Origin: Saccoglossus kowalevskii
Taxonomy: Eukaryota > Hemichordata > Enteropneusta > Harrimaniidae
Length of the DNA: 62,354 nucleotides
Assembly (NCBI RefSeq): GCF_000003605.2
Contig: NW_003120867.1
Span: forward strand, 1-62,354
Direction: 5' to 3'
Below, piece after piece: positions 26,241 through 40,609 of the stretch (positions within the stretch are counted from its first letter, which is position 1; each line of letters opens with the position of its first letter). Under the pieces are notes generated by a model. That model searched no databases and was not told the origin of the DNA. It worked only from the letters and a program-made list of their open reading frames with translations. A program made the translations under genes and the position numbers.

Positions 26241-29200
26241 AAAATTGTACAGGAGTTGCTAATGCTGTGGTAACATCCTGTTATGACTTGATGGCATTGG
26301 TGACAAAATTGTACATGAGTTGCTAATGCTGTTGTACATCCTGTTATGACTTGATGGCATTGGTGACAAAATTGTACAGGAGATGCTAATGCTGTGATAA
26401 CATCCCGTTATGACTTGATGGCATTGGTGACAAAATTGTACATGAGTTGCTAATGCTGTGGTAACATCCTGTTATGAATTGATGGCATTGGTGACAAATG
26501 GTACAGGAGTTGATAATGCTGTGGTAACATCTGTTATGAGTTGATGGCATTTGTGACAAAACTGTACAGGAGTTGCTAATGCTGTGGTAACATCCTGTTA
26601 TAACTAGATGGCATTGGTGACAATATTGTACAGGAGTTGCTAATGCAGTGGTAACATCGTGATATGACTTGATGGTATTGGTAACAAAATTGTACAGGAG
26701 TTGCTAATGCTGTGGTAACATCCTGTTATGACTTGATAGCATTGGTGACAACATTGTACGTGAGTTGCTAATGCTGTGGTAACATCCTGGTAAGACTTGA
26801 TGGCATTGGTGACAAAATTGTACAGGAGTTGTTAATGCTGTGGGAACATCCTGTATTGACTTGATGGGATTGGTGACAACATTATGCAGGAGTTGCTAAT
26901 GCTGTGGTAACATCGTGTTATGACTTGATGGCATTGATGACAAAATTGTACAGGAGTTGCTAATGCTGTGGTAACATCCTGTTATGACTTGATGGCATTG
27001 GTGACAAATGGTACATGAGTTGATAATGCTGTGGTAACATCCTGTTATGACTTGATGGCATTGGTGACAAATGGTACAGGAGTTGCTAATGCTGTGGTAA
27101 CATCCCGTTATGACTTGATGGCATTGGTGACAAAATTGTACATGAGTTGCTAATGGTGTGGTAACATCCTGTTATGACTTGATGGCATTGGTGACAAATG
27201 GTACAGGAGTTGCTAATGCTGTGGTAACATCCCGTTATGACTTGATGGCATTGCTGACAAAATTTTACATGAGTTGCTAATGCTGTGGTAACATCCTGTT
27301 ATGACTTGATGGCATTGGTGACAAATGGTACATGAGTTGCTAATGCTGTGGTAACATCCTGTTATGACTTGATGGCATTGGTGACAAATGGTACAGGAGT
27401 TGCTAATGCTGTGGTAACATCCTGTTATGACTTGATGGCATTGGTGACAACATTGTGCAGGAGTTGCTAATGCTGTTGTAACATCCTGCTATGACTTGAT
27501 GGCATTGCTGACAAAATTGTACAGGAGTTGCTAATGTTGTGGTAACATCCTGTTATGACTTGATGGCATTGGTGACACAATTGTACAGGAGATGCTAATA
27601 CTGTGGTAACATCCTGTTATGACTTGATGGCATTAGTGACAAAATTGTACATGAGTTGCTAATGCTGTGGTAACATCCTGTTATGACATGATGGCATTGC
27701 TGACAAAATTGTACAGGAGTTGCTAATGCTGTGGTAACATCCTGCTATGACTTGATGGCATTGCTGACAAAATTGTACAGGAGTTGCTAATACTGTGGTA
27801 ACATCCTGTTATTTCTTGATGGCATTGGTGACAACATTGTACAGGAGTTGCTAATGCTGTGGTAACATCCTGTTATGACTAGATGGCATTGATGACACAA
27901 TTGTACAGGAGTTGCTAATGCTGTGGTAACATCCTGTTATGACTTGATGGCATTGGTGACAAAATTGTACAGGAGTTGCTAATGCTGTGTTAACATCCTG
28001 TTATGACTAGATGGCATTGGTGACACAATTGTACAGGAGTTGCTAATGCTGTGGTAACATCCTGTTATGAGTTGATGGCATTTGTGACAAAACTGTACAG
28101 GAGTTGCTAATGCTGTGGTAACATCCTGTTATGACTTGATGGCATTGGTGACACAATTGTACAGGAGTTGCTAATGCTGTGGTAACATCCTGCTATGACT
28201 TGATGGCATTGGTAACAAAATTGTACAGGAGTTGCTAATGCTGTGGTAACATCCTGTTATGACTTGATGGCATTGGTGACAAAATTGTACAGGAGTTGCT
28301 AATGCTGTGGTAACATCCTGTTATGACTTGATGGCATTGGTGACAAAATTGTACAGGAGTTGCTAATGCTGTGGTAACATCCTGTTATGAATTGATAGCA
28401 TTGGTGACAAATGGTACAGGAGTTGATAATGCTGTGGTAACATTCTGTTATGACTTGATGGCTTTGGTGACAAAATTGTACATGAGTTGCTAATGCTGTG
28501 GTAACATTCTGTTATGACTTGATGGCATTGGTGACACAATAGTACAGGAGTTGCTAATGCTGTGGTAACATCCTGTTATGACTTGATGGCATTGGTGACA
28601 AAATTGTACAGGAGTTGCTAATACTGTGGTAACATCCTGTTATTTCTTGATGGCATTGGTGACAAAATTGTACTGGAGTTGCTAATGCTGTGTTAACAAC
28701 CTGTTATGACATGATGGCATTGGTGACAATATTGTACAGGAGTTGCTAATGCTGTGGTAACATCCTGTTATGACTTGATGGCATTGGTGACAAAATTGTG
28801 CAGGAATTGCTAATGGTGTGGTAACATCCTGATATGACTTGATGGCATTGGTGACAAAATTGTACAGGAGTTGCTAATGCTGTGGTAACATCCTGTTATG
28901 ACTTGATGGCATTGGTGACAAAATTGTACATGAGTTGCTAATGCTGTGGTAACATCCTGTTATGACTTGATGGCATTGGTGACAAATAATACAGGAGTTG
29001 CTAATGCTGTGGTAACATCCCGTTATGAGTTTGTGGCATTGGTGACAAAATTGTACAGGAATTGCTAATGCTGTGGTAACATCCTGTTATGACTTGATGG
29101 CATTGGTGACAAAATTGTACAGGAGTTGCTAATGCTGTGGTAACATCCTGTTATGAATTGATAGCATTGGTGACAAATGGTACAGCAGTTGATAATGCTG

Positions 29201-32046
29201 TGGTAACATCCTGTTATGTCTTGATGGCTTTGGTGACAAAATTGTACATGAGTTGCTAATGCTGTGGTAACATCCTGTAATGACTTGATGGCATTGGTGA
29301 CACATGGTACAGGAGTTGCTAATGCTGTGGTAACATCCCGTTATGACTTGATGGCATTGCTGACAAAATTGTACAGGAGTTTCTAATGCTGTGGTAACAT
29401 CCTGTTATGACTTGATGGCATTGTGACAAAATTGTACAGGAGTTGCTAATGCTGTGGTGACATCCCGTTATGAGTTTGTGGCATTGGTGACAAAATTGTA
29501 CAGGAGTTGCTAATGCTGTGGTAACATCCTGTTATGACTTGATGGCATTGGTGACAAATGGTACATGAGTTGCTAATGCTGTGGTAACATCCCGTTATGA
29601 CTTGATGGCATTGCTGACAAAATTGTACAGGAGTAGCTAATGCTGTGGTAACATCCTGTTATGACTTGATGGCATTGCTGACAAAATTGTACATGAGTTG
29701 CTAATGCTGTGGTAACATCCTGTTATGACTTGATGGCATTGGTGACAAAATTGTACAGGAGTTGTTAATGCTGTGGTAACATCCTGTTATGACTTGTTGG
29801 CATTGGTGACAAAATTGTACAGGAGTTGCTAATGCTGTGGTAACATCCTGTTATGAATTGATATCATTGGTGACAAATGGTACAGGAGTTGTTAATGCTG
29901 TGGTAACATTCTGTTATGACTTGATGGCATTGGTGACAAAAGTGTTCATGAGTTGTTAATGGTGTGGTAACATCCTGTTATGACTTGATGGCATTGGTGA
30001 CAAATGGTACAGGAGTTGCTAATGCTGTGGTAACATCCCGTTATGACTTGATGGCATTGCTGACAAAATTGTACAGGAGTTGCTAATGCTGTGGTAACAT
30101 CCTGTTATGACTTGATGGCATTGGTGACAAATGGTACATGAGTTGCTAATGCTGTGGTAACATCCTGTAATGACTTGATGGCATTGGTGACAAAATTGTA
30201 CAGGAGTTGTTAATGCTGTGGTAACATCCTGCATTGACTTGATGGCATTGGTGACAAAATTGTACAGGAGTTAGTAATGCTGTGGTAAAATCCTGTTATC
30301 ACTTGATGGCATTAGTGACAACATTGTACAGGAGTTGCTAATGCTGTGGTAACATCCTGTTATGACTTGATAGCATTGGTGACAAATGGTACAGGAGTTG
30401 CTAATGCTGTGGTAACATTATGTTATGACTTGATGGCATTGGTGACAAAATTGTACAGGAGTTGCTAATGCTGTGGTAACATCCTGATATGACTTGATGG
30501 CATTGGTGACAAAATTGTACAGGAGTTACTAATGCTGTGGTAAAATCCTGTTATGACTTGATGGCATTAGTGACAAAATTGTACAGGAGTTGCTAATGCT
30601 GTGGTAACATCCTGTTATGACTTGATAGCATTGGTGACAAATGGTACAGGAGTTGCTAATGCTGTGGTAACATCCCGTTATGACTTGATGGCATTGCTGA
30701 CAAAATTGTACTAGAGTTGCCAATGCTGTGGTACATCCATCCTGTTATGACTTGATGGCATTGGTGACAAAATTGTACAGGAGTTGCTAATGTTGTGGTA
30801 CATCCTGCTATGACTTGATGGCATTGGTGACACAATTGCACAGGAGATGGTAATACTGTGGTAACATCCTGTTATGACTTGATGGCATTAGTGACAAAAT
30901 TGTACATGAGTTGCTATTGCTGTGGTAACATCCTGTTATGACATGATGGCATTGCTGACAAAATTGTACAGGAGTTGCTAATGCTGTGGTAACATCCTGC
31001 TATGACTTGATGGCATTGCTGACAAAATTGTACAGGAGTTGCTAATGCTGTGGTAACATCCTGTTATGACTTGATGGCATTGGTGACAAAATTGTACAGG
31101 AGTTGCTACTGCTGTGGTAACATCCCGTTATGAGTTTGTGGCATTGGTGACAAAATTGTACAGGAGTTGCTAATGCTGTGGTAACATCCTGTTATGACAT
31201 GATGGCATTGGTGACAAAATTGTACAGGAATTGCTAATGCTGTGGTAACATCCTGCTATGACTTGATGGCATTGGTGACAAAATTGTACAGGAGTTGCTA
31301 ATACTGTGGTAACATCCTGTTATTTCTTGATGGCATTGGTGACAACATTGTACTGGAGTTGCTAATGCTGTGGTACATCCATCCTGTTATGACTTGATGG
31401 CATTGGTGTCAAAATTGTACAGGAGTTGCTAATGCTGTGGTACATCCTGTTATGACTTGATGGCATTGGTGACAAATTGTACAGGAGTTGCTAATGCTGT
31501 GATACATCACGTTATGACTTGATGGCATTGGTGACAAAATTGTACAGGAGTTGCTATACTGTGGTAACCTCCTGTTATTTCTTGATGGCATTGGTGACAA
31601 CATTGTACAGGAGTTGCTAATGCTGTGGTAACATCCTGTTATGACTTGATGGCATTGGTGACAAAATTGTACATGAGTTGCTAATGCTGTGGTATCATCC
31701 TGTTATGTCTTGATGGCATTGGTGACAAATGGTACAGGAGTTGCTGATGCTGTGGTAACATCCCGTTATGACTTGATGGCATTGCTGACAAAATTGTACA
31801 GGAGTTGCTAATGCTGTGGTAACATCATGTTATGACTTGATGGCATTGGTGACAAATGGTACATGAGTTGCTAATGCTGTGGTAACATCCTGTTATGACT
31901 TGATGGCATTGGTGACAAAATTGTACAGGAGTTGCTAATGCTGTGTTAACATCCTGTTATGACTTGATGGCATTGGTGACAAAATTGTACGTGAATTGCT
32001 AATGCTGTGGTAACATCCTGTTATGACTTGATGGCATTGGTGACAA

Positions 32047-32330
32047 ATGATACCGGTGTTGGCAATGGTGTGGTAACATCCTGCTACTACTTGATGGCTT
32101 TGGTGACAAATTTGGACCGCACTTGCTAATGCTGTGGTAACATCGTGTTATGACTTGATAACACAGGTGACAAAATTGTACTTAAGTTGCTAGTGCTGTG
32201 GTAACGTCCTATATTTTAAAGGGCAATGAGGCAAACATTGTACAGGAGTGGATATTCATGTGGTACATCCGGTTACTATTTGATGGCAAAGGGGAAAAAG
32301 TTATCCAGGAGTCGCTAGAAATGGGGTACA
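32047..32330 (+). repeat. Island of strongly diverged units
   Basis: About five units carry many changes: GATACCGGTGTTGGC, CTGCTACTAC, TTTGGACCGCACTTG, GATAACACAGG, ACGTCCTATATTTTAAAGGG, GTGGATATTCATG, CATCCGGTTACTATTTG and GAGTCGCTAGAAATGG. Flanking unit starts at 31998 and 32377 are 379 bp apart, close to six units, so the register holds. The units immediately after 32330 are near-perfect. It is a second remnant comparable to 19661-19925, with which it shares no obvious private variant. Confidence 0.85.
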
Positions 32331-32520
32331 TCCTGTTATGACTTGATGGCATTAGTGACAAAATTGTACAGGAGTTGCTAATGCTGTGGTAACATCCTGT
32401 TATGACTTGATGGCATTGGTGACAAAATTGTACAGGAGTTGCTAATGCTGTGGTAACATCCTGTTATGACTTGATGGCATTGATGACAAAATTGTACAGG
32501 AGTTGCTAATGCTGTGGTAA

Positions 32521-32720
32521 CATCCTGCTTTGACTTGATGGCATTGGTGACAACATTGTGCTGGAGTTGTTAATGCTATTGTAACATCTGCTATGACTTG
32601 ATGGCATTGCTGATAAAATTGTACAGAAGTTGCTAATGCTGTGTTAACATCATGTTATGACTTGATGGCATTGTGACAAAATTGTACAGGAGTTGCCAAT
32701 GCTGTGGTAACATCCTGTTA
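32521..32720 (+). repeat. CTGCTTTGAC block (copy 3 of 5)
   Basis: It follows 3063-3260 closely through CTGCTTTGAC, AATGCTATTG, GCTGATAAAATTG, GTACAGAAGTTG, ACATCATG, GGCATTGTGAC and GTTGCCAATG. Small differences are CATTGTGCTGG, GTTGTTAATG, a lost base in ACATCTGC and CTGTGTTAAC. Confidence 0.8.
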
Positions 32721-32840
32721 TGACTTGATGGCATTGGTGACAAAATTGTACAGAAGTTGCTACTGCTGTGGTAACATCCCGTTATGAGTTTGTGGCATTG
32801 GTGACAAAATTGTACAGGAGTTGCTAATGCTGTGGTAACA

Positions 32841-33375
32841 TCCTGTTATGACTTGATGGCATTAGTGACAAAATTGTACAGGAGTTGCTAATGCTGTGGT
32901 AACATCCTGTTATGACTTGATGGCATTGGTGTCACAATTGTACAGGAGTTGCTAATGCTGTGGTAACATCCTGTTATGACATGATGGCATTGCTGAAAAA
33001 ATTGTACAGGAGTTGCTAATGCTGTGGTAACATCCTGTTATGACTTGATGGCATTGGTAACAAAATTGTACAGGAGTTGCTAATGCTGTGTTAACAACCT
33101 GTTATGACATGATGGCATTGGTGACAAAATTGTACAGGAGTTGCTAATGCTGTGGTAACATACTGTTATGCCTTGATGGCATTGGTGACAAAATTGTACA
33201 GGAATTGCTAATGGTGTGGTAACATCCTGATATGACTTGATGGCATTGGCGACAAAATTGTACAGGAGTTGCTAATGCTGTGGTAACATCCTCTTATGAC
33301 TTGATGGCATTGGTGACAAAATTGTACATGAGTTGCTAATGCTGTTGTAACATCCTGTTATGACTTGATGGCATT
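32841..33375 (+). repeat. Block D1, about 535 bp, near-identical to 40610-41144
   Basis: Eight units share private variants in order with the second copy: GGTGTCACAATTG, GCTGAAAAAATTG, GGTAACAAAATTG, GTTAACAACC, ACATACTGTTATGCC, CCTGATATG, GGCGACAAAATTG and CTGTTGTAAC. The offset is 7,769 bp (GTCACA at 32931 and 40700). The only difference I found by eye is CCTCTTATG here against CCTGTTATG there, until the copies part at the final unit (GCTGAC against GGTGAC). Confidence 0.9.
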
Positions 33376-33861
33376 GCTGACAAAATTGTACAGGAGTTGC
33401 TAATGCTGTGGTAACATCCTGTTATGACTTGATGGCATTAGTGACAAAATTGTACAGGAGTTGCTAATGCTGTGGTAACATCCTGTTATGACATGATGGC
33501 ATTGCTGACAAAATTGTACAGGAGTTGCTAATGCTGTGGTAACATCCTGTTATGACTTGATGGCATTGGTAACAAAATTGTACAGGAGTTGCTAATGCTG
33601 TGTTAACAACCTGTTATGACATGATGGCATTGGTGACAAAATTGTACAGGAGTTGCTAATGCTGTGGTAACATCCTGTTATGACTTGATGGCATTGGTGA
33701 AAAAATTTTACAGGAGCTGCTAATGCTGTGGTAACATCCTGTTATGACTTGATGGCATTGGTGACAAAATTGTACAGGAGTTGCTAATGCTGTGGTAACA
33801 TCCTGTTATGACTTGATAGCATTGGTGACAAATGGTACATGAGTTGCTAATGCTGTGGTAA

Positions 33862-34110
33862 CATCCTGTTATGACTTTGTGGCATTGGTGACAAAATTGT
33901 ACAGGAGTTGCTAATGCTGTGGTACATTCCGTTTTGACTTGATGGCATTGCTGACAAAATTGTACAGGAGTTGCTAATGCTGTGGTAACATCCTGTTATG
34001 ACTTTGTGGCATTGGTGACAAAATTGTACAGGAGTTGCTAATGCTGTGGTACATTCCGTTTTGACTTGATGGCATTGCTGACAAAATTGTACAGGAGTTG
34101 CTAATGCTGT
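33862..34110 (+). repeat. Tandem 127-bp dimers, ACATTCCGTTTT family
   Basis: One unit with GACTTTGTGGC is followed by one with GTGGTACATTCCGTTTTGAC and GCTGAC. ACATTCC lies at 33924 and 34051, 127 bp apart, and again at 34686, 635 bp later (five times 127). The unit with GGTACATTCC has lost one base and is 63 bp, which explains the odd total. Confidence 0.85.
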
Positions 34111-35817
34111 GGTAACATCCTGTTATGACTTGATGGTATTGGTGACAAAATTGTACAGGAGTTGCTAATGCTGTGGTAATTCCTGTTATGACTTGATGGC
34201 ATTGGTGACAAAATTGTACAGGAGTTGCTAATGCTGTGGTAACATCCTGTTATGAATTGATATCATCGGTGACAAATGGTACAGGAGTTGATAATGCTGT
34301 GGTAACATCCTGTTATGACTTGATGGCATTGGTGACAAAATTGTACATGAGTTGCTAATGCTGTGGTAACATCCTGTTATGACTTGATGGCATTGGTGAC
34401 AAATGGTACAGGAGTTGCTAATGCTGTGATAACATCCCGTTATGACTTGATGGCATTGCTGACAAAATTGTACAGGAGTTGCTAATGCTGTGGTAACATC
34501 CTGTTATGACTTGATGGCATTGGTGACAAAATTGTACAGGAGTTGCTAATGCTGTGGTAACATCCTGTTATGACTTGATGGCATTGGTGACAAATGGTAC
34601 AGGAGTTGCTAATGCTGTTTGAACATCCTGTTATGGCTTTGTGGCATTGGTGACAAAATTGTACAGGAGTTGCTAATGCTGTGGTACATTCCGTTTTGAC
34701 TTGATGGCATTGCTGACAAAATTGTACAGGAGTTGCTAATGCTGTGGTAACATCCTGTTATGACTTGATGGCATTGGTGACAAAATTGTACAGGAGTTGC
34801 TTATGCTGTGGTAACATCCTGTTATGGCTTGATGGCATTGGTGACAAAATTGTACAGAAGTTGCTAATGCTGTGGTAACATCCTGTTATGAATTGATAGC
34901 ATTGGTGACAAATGGTACAGGAGTTGCTAAATGCTGTGGTAACATCCTGTTATGACTTGATGGCATTGGTGACAAATGGTACAGGAGTTGCTAATGCTGT
35001 GGTAACATCCCGTTATGACTTGATGGCATTGCTGACAAAATTGTACAGGAGTTGCTAATGCTGTGGTAACATCCTGTTATGACTTTGATGGCATTGGTGA
35101 CAAAATTGTACAGGAGTTGCTAATGCTGTGGTAACATCCTGTTATGACTTGATGGCATTGGTGACAAAATTGTACAGGAGTTGCTAATGCTGTGGTAACA
35201 TCCTGTTATGAATTGATAGCATTGGTGACAAATGGTACAGGAGTTGATAATGCTGTGGTAACATTCTGTTATGACTTGATGGCTTTGGTGACAAAATTGT
35301 ACATGAGTTGCTAATGCTGTGGTAACATCCTGTTATGACTTGATGGCATTGGTGACAAATGGTACATGAGTTGCTAATGCTCTGGTAACATCCCGTTATG
35401 ACTTGATGGCATTGCTGACAAAATTGTACAGGAGTTTCTAATGCTGTGGTAACATCCTGTTATGACTTGATGGCATTGGTGAAAAATGGTACATGAGTTG
35501 CTAATGCTGTGGTAACATCCCGTTATGACTTGATGGCATTGGTGACAAAATTGTACAGGAGTTGCTAATGCTGTGGTAACATCCTTGTTATGACTTGATG
35601 GCATTGGTGACAAAATTGTATAGGAGTTGTTAATGCTGTGGTAACATCCTGTTATGAATTGATAGCATTGGTGACAAATGGTACATGAGTTGATAATGCT
35701 GTGGTAACATCCTGTTATGACTTGATGGCTTTGGTGACAAAATTGTACATGAGTTGCTAATGCTGTGGTAACATCCTGTTATGACTTGATGGCATTGGTG
35801 ACACATGGTACAGGAGT

Positions 35818-36013
35818 TGTTAATGATGTGGTACCATCCCGTTATGACGAGATGGCATCGCTGACAAAATTGTACAGGAGTTTTTATAGTTGTGTTAACA
35901 TCTTGTCATGACTTGATGGCATTGTGACAAAATTGTACAGGAGTTGTTAATGCTGTGGTGACATCTAGCTATGAGTTTGTGGCAACGTGACAAACCTGTA
36001 CAGGAATTGGTAA
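35818..36013 (+). repeat. Diverged units
   Basis: Three units carry many changes: AATGATGTGGTACCATCCCG, ATGACGAGATGGCATCGC, GAGTTTTTATAGTTG, CTTGTCATGAC, GACATCTAGCTATG, GGCAACGTGAC and AATGCCGTGG. Flanks are ordinary satellite. It looks like a decayed patch, as at 19661. Confidence 0.75.
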
Positions 36014-36955
36014 TGCCGTGGTAACATCATGTTATGACTTGATGGCATTGGTGACAAAATTGTACAGGAGTTGTTAATGCTGTGGTAACATCCTGTTATG
36101 ACTTGATGGCATTGGTGAACAAATGGTACATGAGTTGCTAATGCTGTGGTAACATCCTGTTATGACTTGATGGCATTGGTGATAAAATTGTACAGGAGTT
36201 GCTAATGCTGTGGTAACATCCTGCTAAGACTTGATGACATTGGTGACAAAATTGTACAGGAGTTACTAATGCTGTGGTAAAATCCTGGTATGACTTGATG
36301 GCATTAGTGACAAAATTGTACAGGAGTTGCTAATGCTGTGGCAACATCCTGTTATGACTTGATAGCATTGTTGACAAATGGTACAGGAGTTGCTAATGGT
36401 GTGGTAACATCCTGTAATGACTTGATAGCATTGGTGACAAATGGTACATGAGTTGTTAATGCTGTGGTAACATCCTGTTATGACTTGATGGCATTGGTGA
36501 CAAAATTGTACATGAGTTGCTAATGCTGTGGTAACATCCTGCTATGACTTGATGGCATTGGTGACAAAATTGTACAGGAGTTACTAATGCTGTGGTAAAA
36601 TCCTGTTATGACTTGATGGCATTAGTGACAAAATTGTACAGAAGTTGCTAATGCTGTGGTAACATCCTGTTATGACTTGATAGCATTGGTGACAAATGGT
36701 ACAGGAGTTGCTAATGCTGTGGTAACATCCTGTTATGACTTGATGGCATTGGTGACACAATTGTACAGGAGTTGCTAATGCTGTGGTAACATCCTGTTAT
36801 GACTTGATGGCATTGGTGACACAATTGTACAGGAGTTGCTAATACTGTGGTAACATCCTGTTATTTCTTGATGGCATTGGTGGCAACATTGTACTGGAGT
36901 TGCTAATGCTGTGGTAACATCCTGTTATGAATTGATAGCATTGGTGACAAATGGA

Positions 36956-37070
36956 ACAAGAGTTGCTATGCTGTGGTAACATCCTGTTATGACTTGAAGG
37001 CATTGTGACAAATGGTACAGGAGTTGCTAATGCTGTGTAACATCCCGTATGACTGATGGCATTGCTGACA
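36956..37070 (+). repeat. Cluster of one-base deletions in the array
   Basis: Near-consensus sequence is interrupted by several single-base losses in about 110 bases: GTTGCTATGCTG, GGCATTGTGAC, CTGTGTAACATCC, CCCGTATGAC and GACTGATGGC. This may reflect consensus errors in the assembly or a real short-unit patch. Confidence 0.6.
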
Positions 37071-38760
37071 AAATTGTACAGGAGTTGCTAATGCTGTGGT
37101 AACATCATGTTATGACTTGATGGCATTGGCTGAAAAAATTGTACATGTGTTGCTAATGCTGTGGTAACATCTGTTATGACTTGATGGCATTGGTGACAAG
37201 TGGTACAGGAGTTGCTAATGCTGTGGTAACATCCCGTTATGACTTGATGGCATTGGTGACAAATTGTACAGGAGTTGCTAATGCTGTGGTAACATCCTGT
37301 TATGACTTGATGGCATTGGTGAAATAATTGTGCATGAGTTGCTAATGCTGTTTGAACATCCTGTTATGACTTTGTGGCATTGGTGACAAAATTGTACAGG
37401 AGTTGCTAATGCTGTGGTACATTCCGTTTTGACTTGATGGCATTGCTGACAAAATTGTACATGAGTTGCTAATGCTGTGGTAACATCCTGTTATGACTTG
37501 ATGGCATTGGTGACAAATGGTACAGGAGTTGCTAATGCTGTGATAACATCCCGTTATGACTTGATGGCATTGCTGACAAAATTGTACAGGAGTTGCTAAT
37601 GCTGTGGTAACATCCTGTTATGACTTGATGGCATTGGTGACAAAATTGTACAGGAGTTGCTAATGCTGTGGTAACATCCTGTTATGACTTGATGGCATTG
37701 GTGACAAAATTGTACAGGAGTTGCTAATGCTGTGGTAACATCCTGTTATGAATTGATAGCATTGGTGACAAATGGTACAGCAGTTGATAATGCTGTGGTA
37801 ACATCCTGTTATGTCTTGATGGCTTTGGTGACAAAATTGTACATGAGTTGCTAATGCTGTGGTAACATCCTGTTATGACTTGATGGCATTGGTGACAAAT
37901 GGTACAGGAGTTTCTAATGCTGTGGTAACATCCTGTTATGACTTGATGGCATTGTGACAAAATTGTACAGGAGTTGCTAATGCTGTGGTGACATCCCGTT
38001 ATGAGTTTGTGGCATTGGTGACAAAATTGTACAGGAATTGCTAATGCTGTGGTAACATCCTGTTATGACTTGATGGCATTGGTGACAAAATTGTACAGGA
38101 GTAGCTAATGCTGTGGTAACATCCTGTTATGACTTGATGGCATTGCTGACAAAATTGTACAGGAGTTGCTAATGCTGTGGTATCATCCTGTTATGACTTG
38201 ATGGCATTGGTGACAAAATTGTACAGGAGTTGCTAATGCTGTGTTAACAACCTGTTATGACATGATGGCATTGGTGACAAAATTGTACAGGAGTTGCTAA
38301 TGCTGTGGTAACATACTGTTATGACTTGATGGCATTGGTGACAAAATTGTACAGGAGTTGCTAATGCTGTGGTAACATCCTGTTATGACTTGATGGCATT
38401 GGTGACTCAATTGTACAGGATTTGCTAATGCTGTGGTGACATCCTGTTATGACTTGATGGCTTTGGTGAAATAATTGTACATGAATTGCTAATGCTGTTG
38501 TAACATCCTGTTATAACTTTGTGCCATTGGTGACAAAATTGTACAGGAGTTGCTAATGCTGTGGTACATTCCGTTTTGACTTGATGGCATTGCTGACAAA
38601 ATTGTACAGGAGTTGCTAATGCTGTGGTAACATCCTGTTATGACTTGATGGTATTGGTGACAAAATTGTACAGGAGTAACTAATGCTGTTGTAACATCCT
38701 GTTATGACTTGATGGCATTGGTGACAAAATTGTACAGGAGTTGCTAATGCTGTGGTAACA

Positions 38761-39050
38761 TCCTGTTATGACTTTGTGGCATTGGTGACAAAATTGTACA
38801 GGAGTTGCTAATGCTGTGGTACATTCCGTTTCGACTTGATGGCATTGCTGACAAAATTGTACAGGAGTTGCTAATGCTGTGGTAACATCCTGTTATGACT
38901 TTGTGGCATTGGTGACAAAATTGTACAGGAGTTGCTAATGCTGTGGTACATTCCGTTTCGACTTGATGGCATTGCTGACAAAATTGTACAGGAGTTGCTA
39001 ATGCTGTGGTAACATCCTGTTATGACTTTGTGGCATTGGTGACAAAATTG
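38761..39050 (+). repeat. Tandem 127-bp dimers with a private TTTCGAC variant
   Basis: Two successive dimers of the ACATTCC family, at 38821 and 38948, both read CCGTTTCGAC where all other copies read CCGTTTTGAC. They are exactly 127 bp apart and are followed by a third GACTTTGTGGC unit. The shared private change means the two-unit block was duplicated as a unit. Confidence 0.85.
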
Positions 39051-40130
39051 TACAGGAGTTGCTAATGCTGTGGTAACATCCTGTTATGACTTGATGGCAT
39101 TGGTGACAAAATTGTACAGGAGTTGCTAATGCTGTGGTAACATCCTGTTATGACTTGATAGCATTGGTGACAAATGGTACATGAGTTGCTAATGCTGTGG
39201 TAACATCCCGTTATGACTTGATGGCATTGGTGACAAAATTGTACAGGAGTTGCTAATGCTGTGGTAACATCCTGTTATGACTTGATGGCATTGGTGACAA
39301 AATTGTACAGGAGTTGCTAATGCTGTGGTAACATCCTGTTATGACTTGATGGCATTGCTGACAAAATTGTACAGGAGTAGCTAATGCTGTGGTAACATCC
39401 TGTTATGACTTGATGGCATTGCTGACAAAATTGTACAGGAGTTGCTAATGCTGTGGTAACATCCTGTTATGACTTGATGGCATTGGTGACAACATTGTAC
39501 AGGAGTTGCTAATGCTGTGGTAACATCCTGTTATGAATTGATAGCATTGGTGACAAATGGTACAGGAGTTGATAATGCTGTGGTAACATCCTGTTATGAC
39601 TAGATGGCATTGGTGAAAAAATTGTACATGTGTTGCTAATGCTGTGGTAACATCCTGTTATGACTTGATGGCATTGGTGACAAATGGTACAGGAGTTGCT
39701 AATGCTGTGGTAACATCCCGTTATGACTTGATGGCATTGCTGACAAAATTGTACAGGAGTTGCTAATGCTGTGGTAACATCCTGTTATGACTTGATAGCA
39801 TTGGTGACAAATGGTACATGAGTTGCTAATGCTGTGGTAACATCCCGTAATGACTTGATGGCATTGGTGACAAAATTGTACAGGAGTTGCTAATACTGTG
39901 GTAACATCCTGTTATGACTTGATGGCATTGGTGACAAATGGTACATGAGTTGCTAATGCTGTGGTAACGTCCTGTTATGACTTGATGGCATTGGTGAAAA
40001 AAATTGTACATGTGTTGCTAATGCTGTGGTAACATCCTGTTATGACTTGATGGCATTGGTGACAACATTGTGCAGGAGTTGCTAATGCTGTGGTAACATC
40101 CTGTTATGACTTGATGGCATTGGTGACAGA

Positions 40131-40510
40131 ATTGTACAGGAGTTGCTAATGCTGTGGTGACATCCCGTTATGAGTTTGTGGCATTGGTGACAAAATTGTA
40201 CAGGAGTTGCTAATGCTGTGGTAACATCCTGTTATGACATGATGGCATTGGTGACAAAATTGTACAGGAGTTGCTAATGCTGTGATAACATCCTGTTATG
40301 ACTTGATGGCATTGGTGACAAAATTGTACAGGAGATGTTAATACTGTGGTAACATCCTGTTATTTCTTGATGGCATTGGTGACAAAATTGTACAGGAGTT
40401 GCTAATGCTGTGGTAACATCATGTTATGACTTGATAGCATTGGTGACAAATGGTACAGGAGTTGCTAATGTTGTGGTAACATCCTGTTATGACTTGATGG
40501 CATTGGTGAC
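40131..40510 (+). repeat. Block C2, partner of 14702-15080
   Basis: It matches block C1 through the same ordered rare variants, including GGAGATGTTAATACTG at 40333. After AATGTTGTGG the two copies part: this one continues with GGTGACACAATTGCACAGG. Confidence 0.8.
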
Positions 40511-40609
40511 ACAATTGCACAGGAGATGCTAATACTGTGGTAACATCCAGTTATGACTTGATGGCATTGCTGACAAAATTGTACAGGTGTTGCTAATACT
40601 GTGGTAACA

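Noticed and set aside
32200-32225. TATATTTTAAAG as a promoter-like element
   Set aside because: It lies in a decayed satellite unit with no gene downstream; an AT-rich run alone is not evidence.
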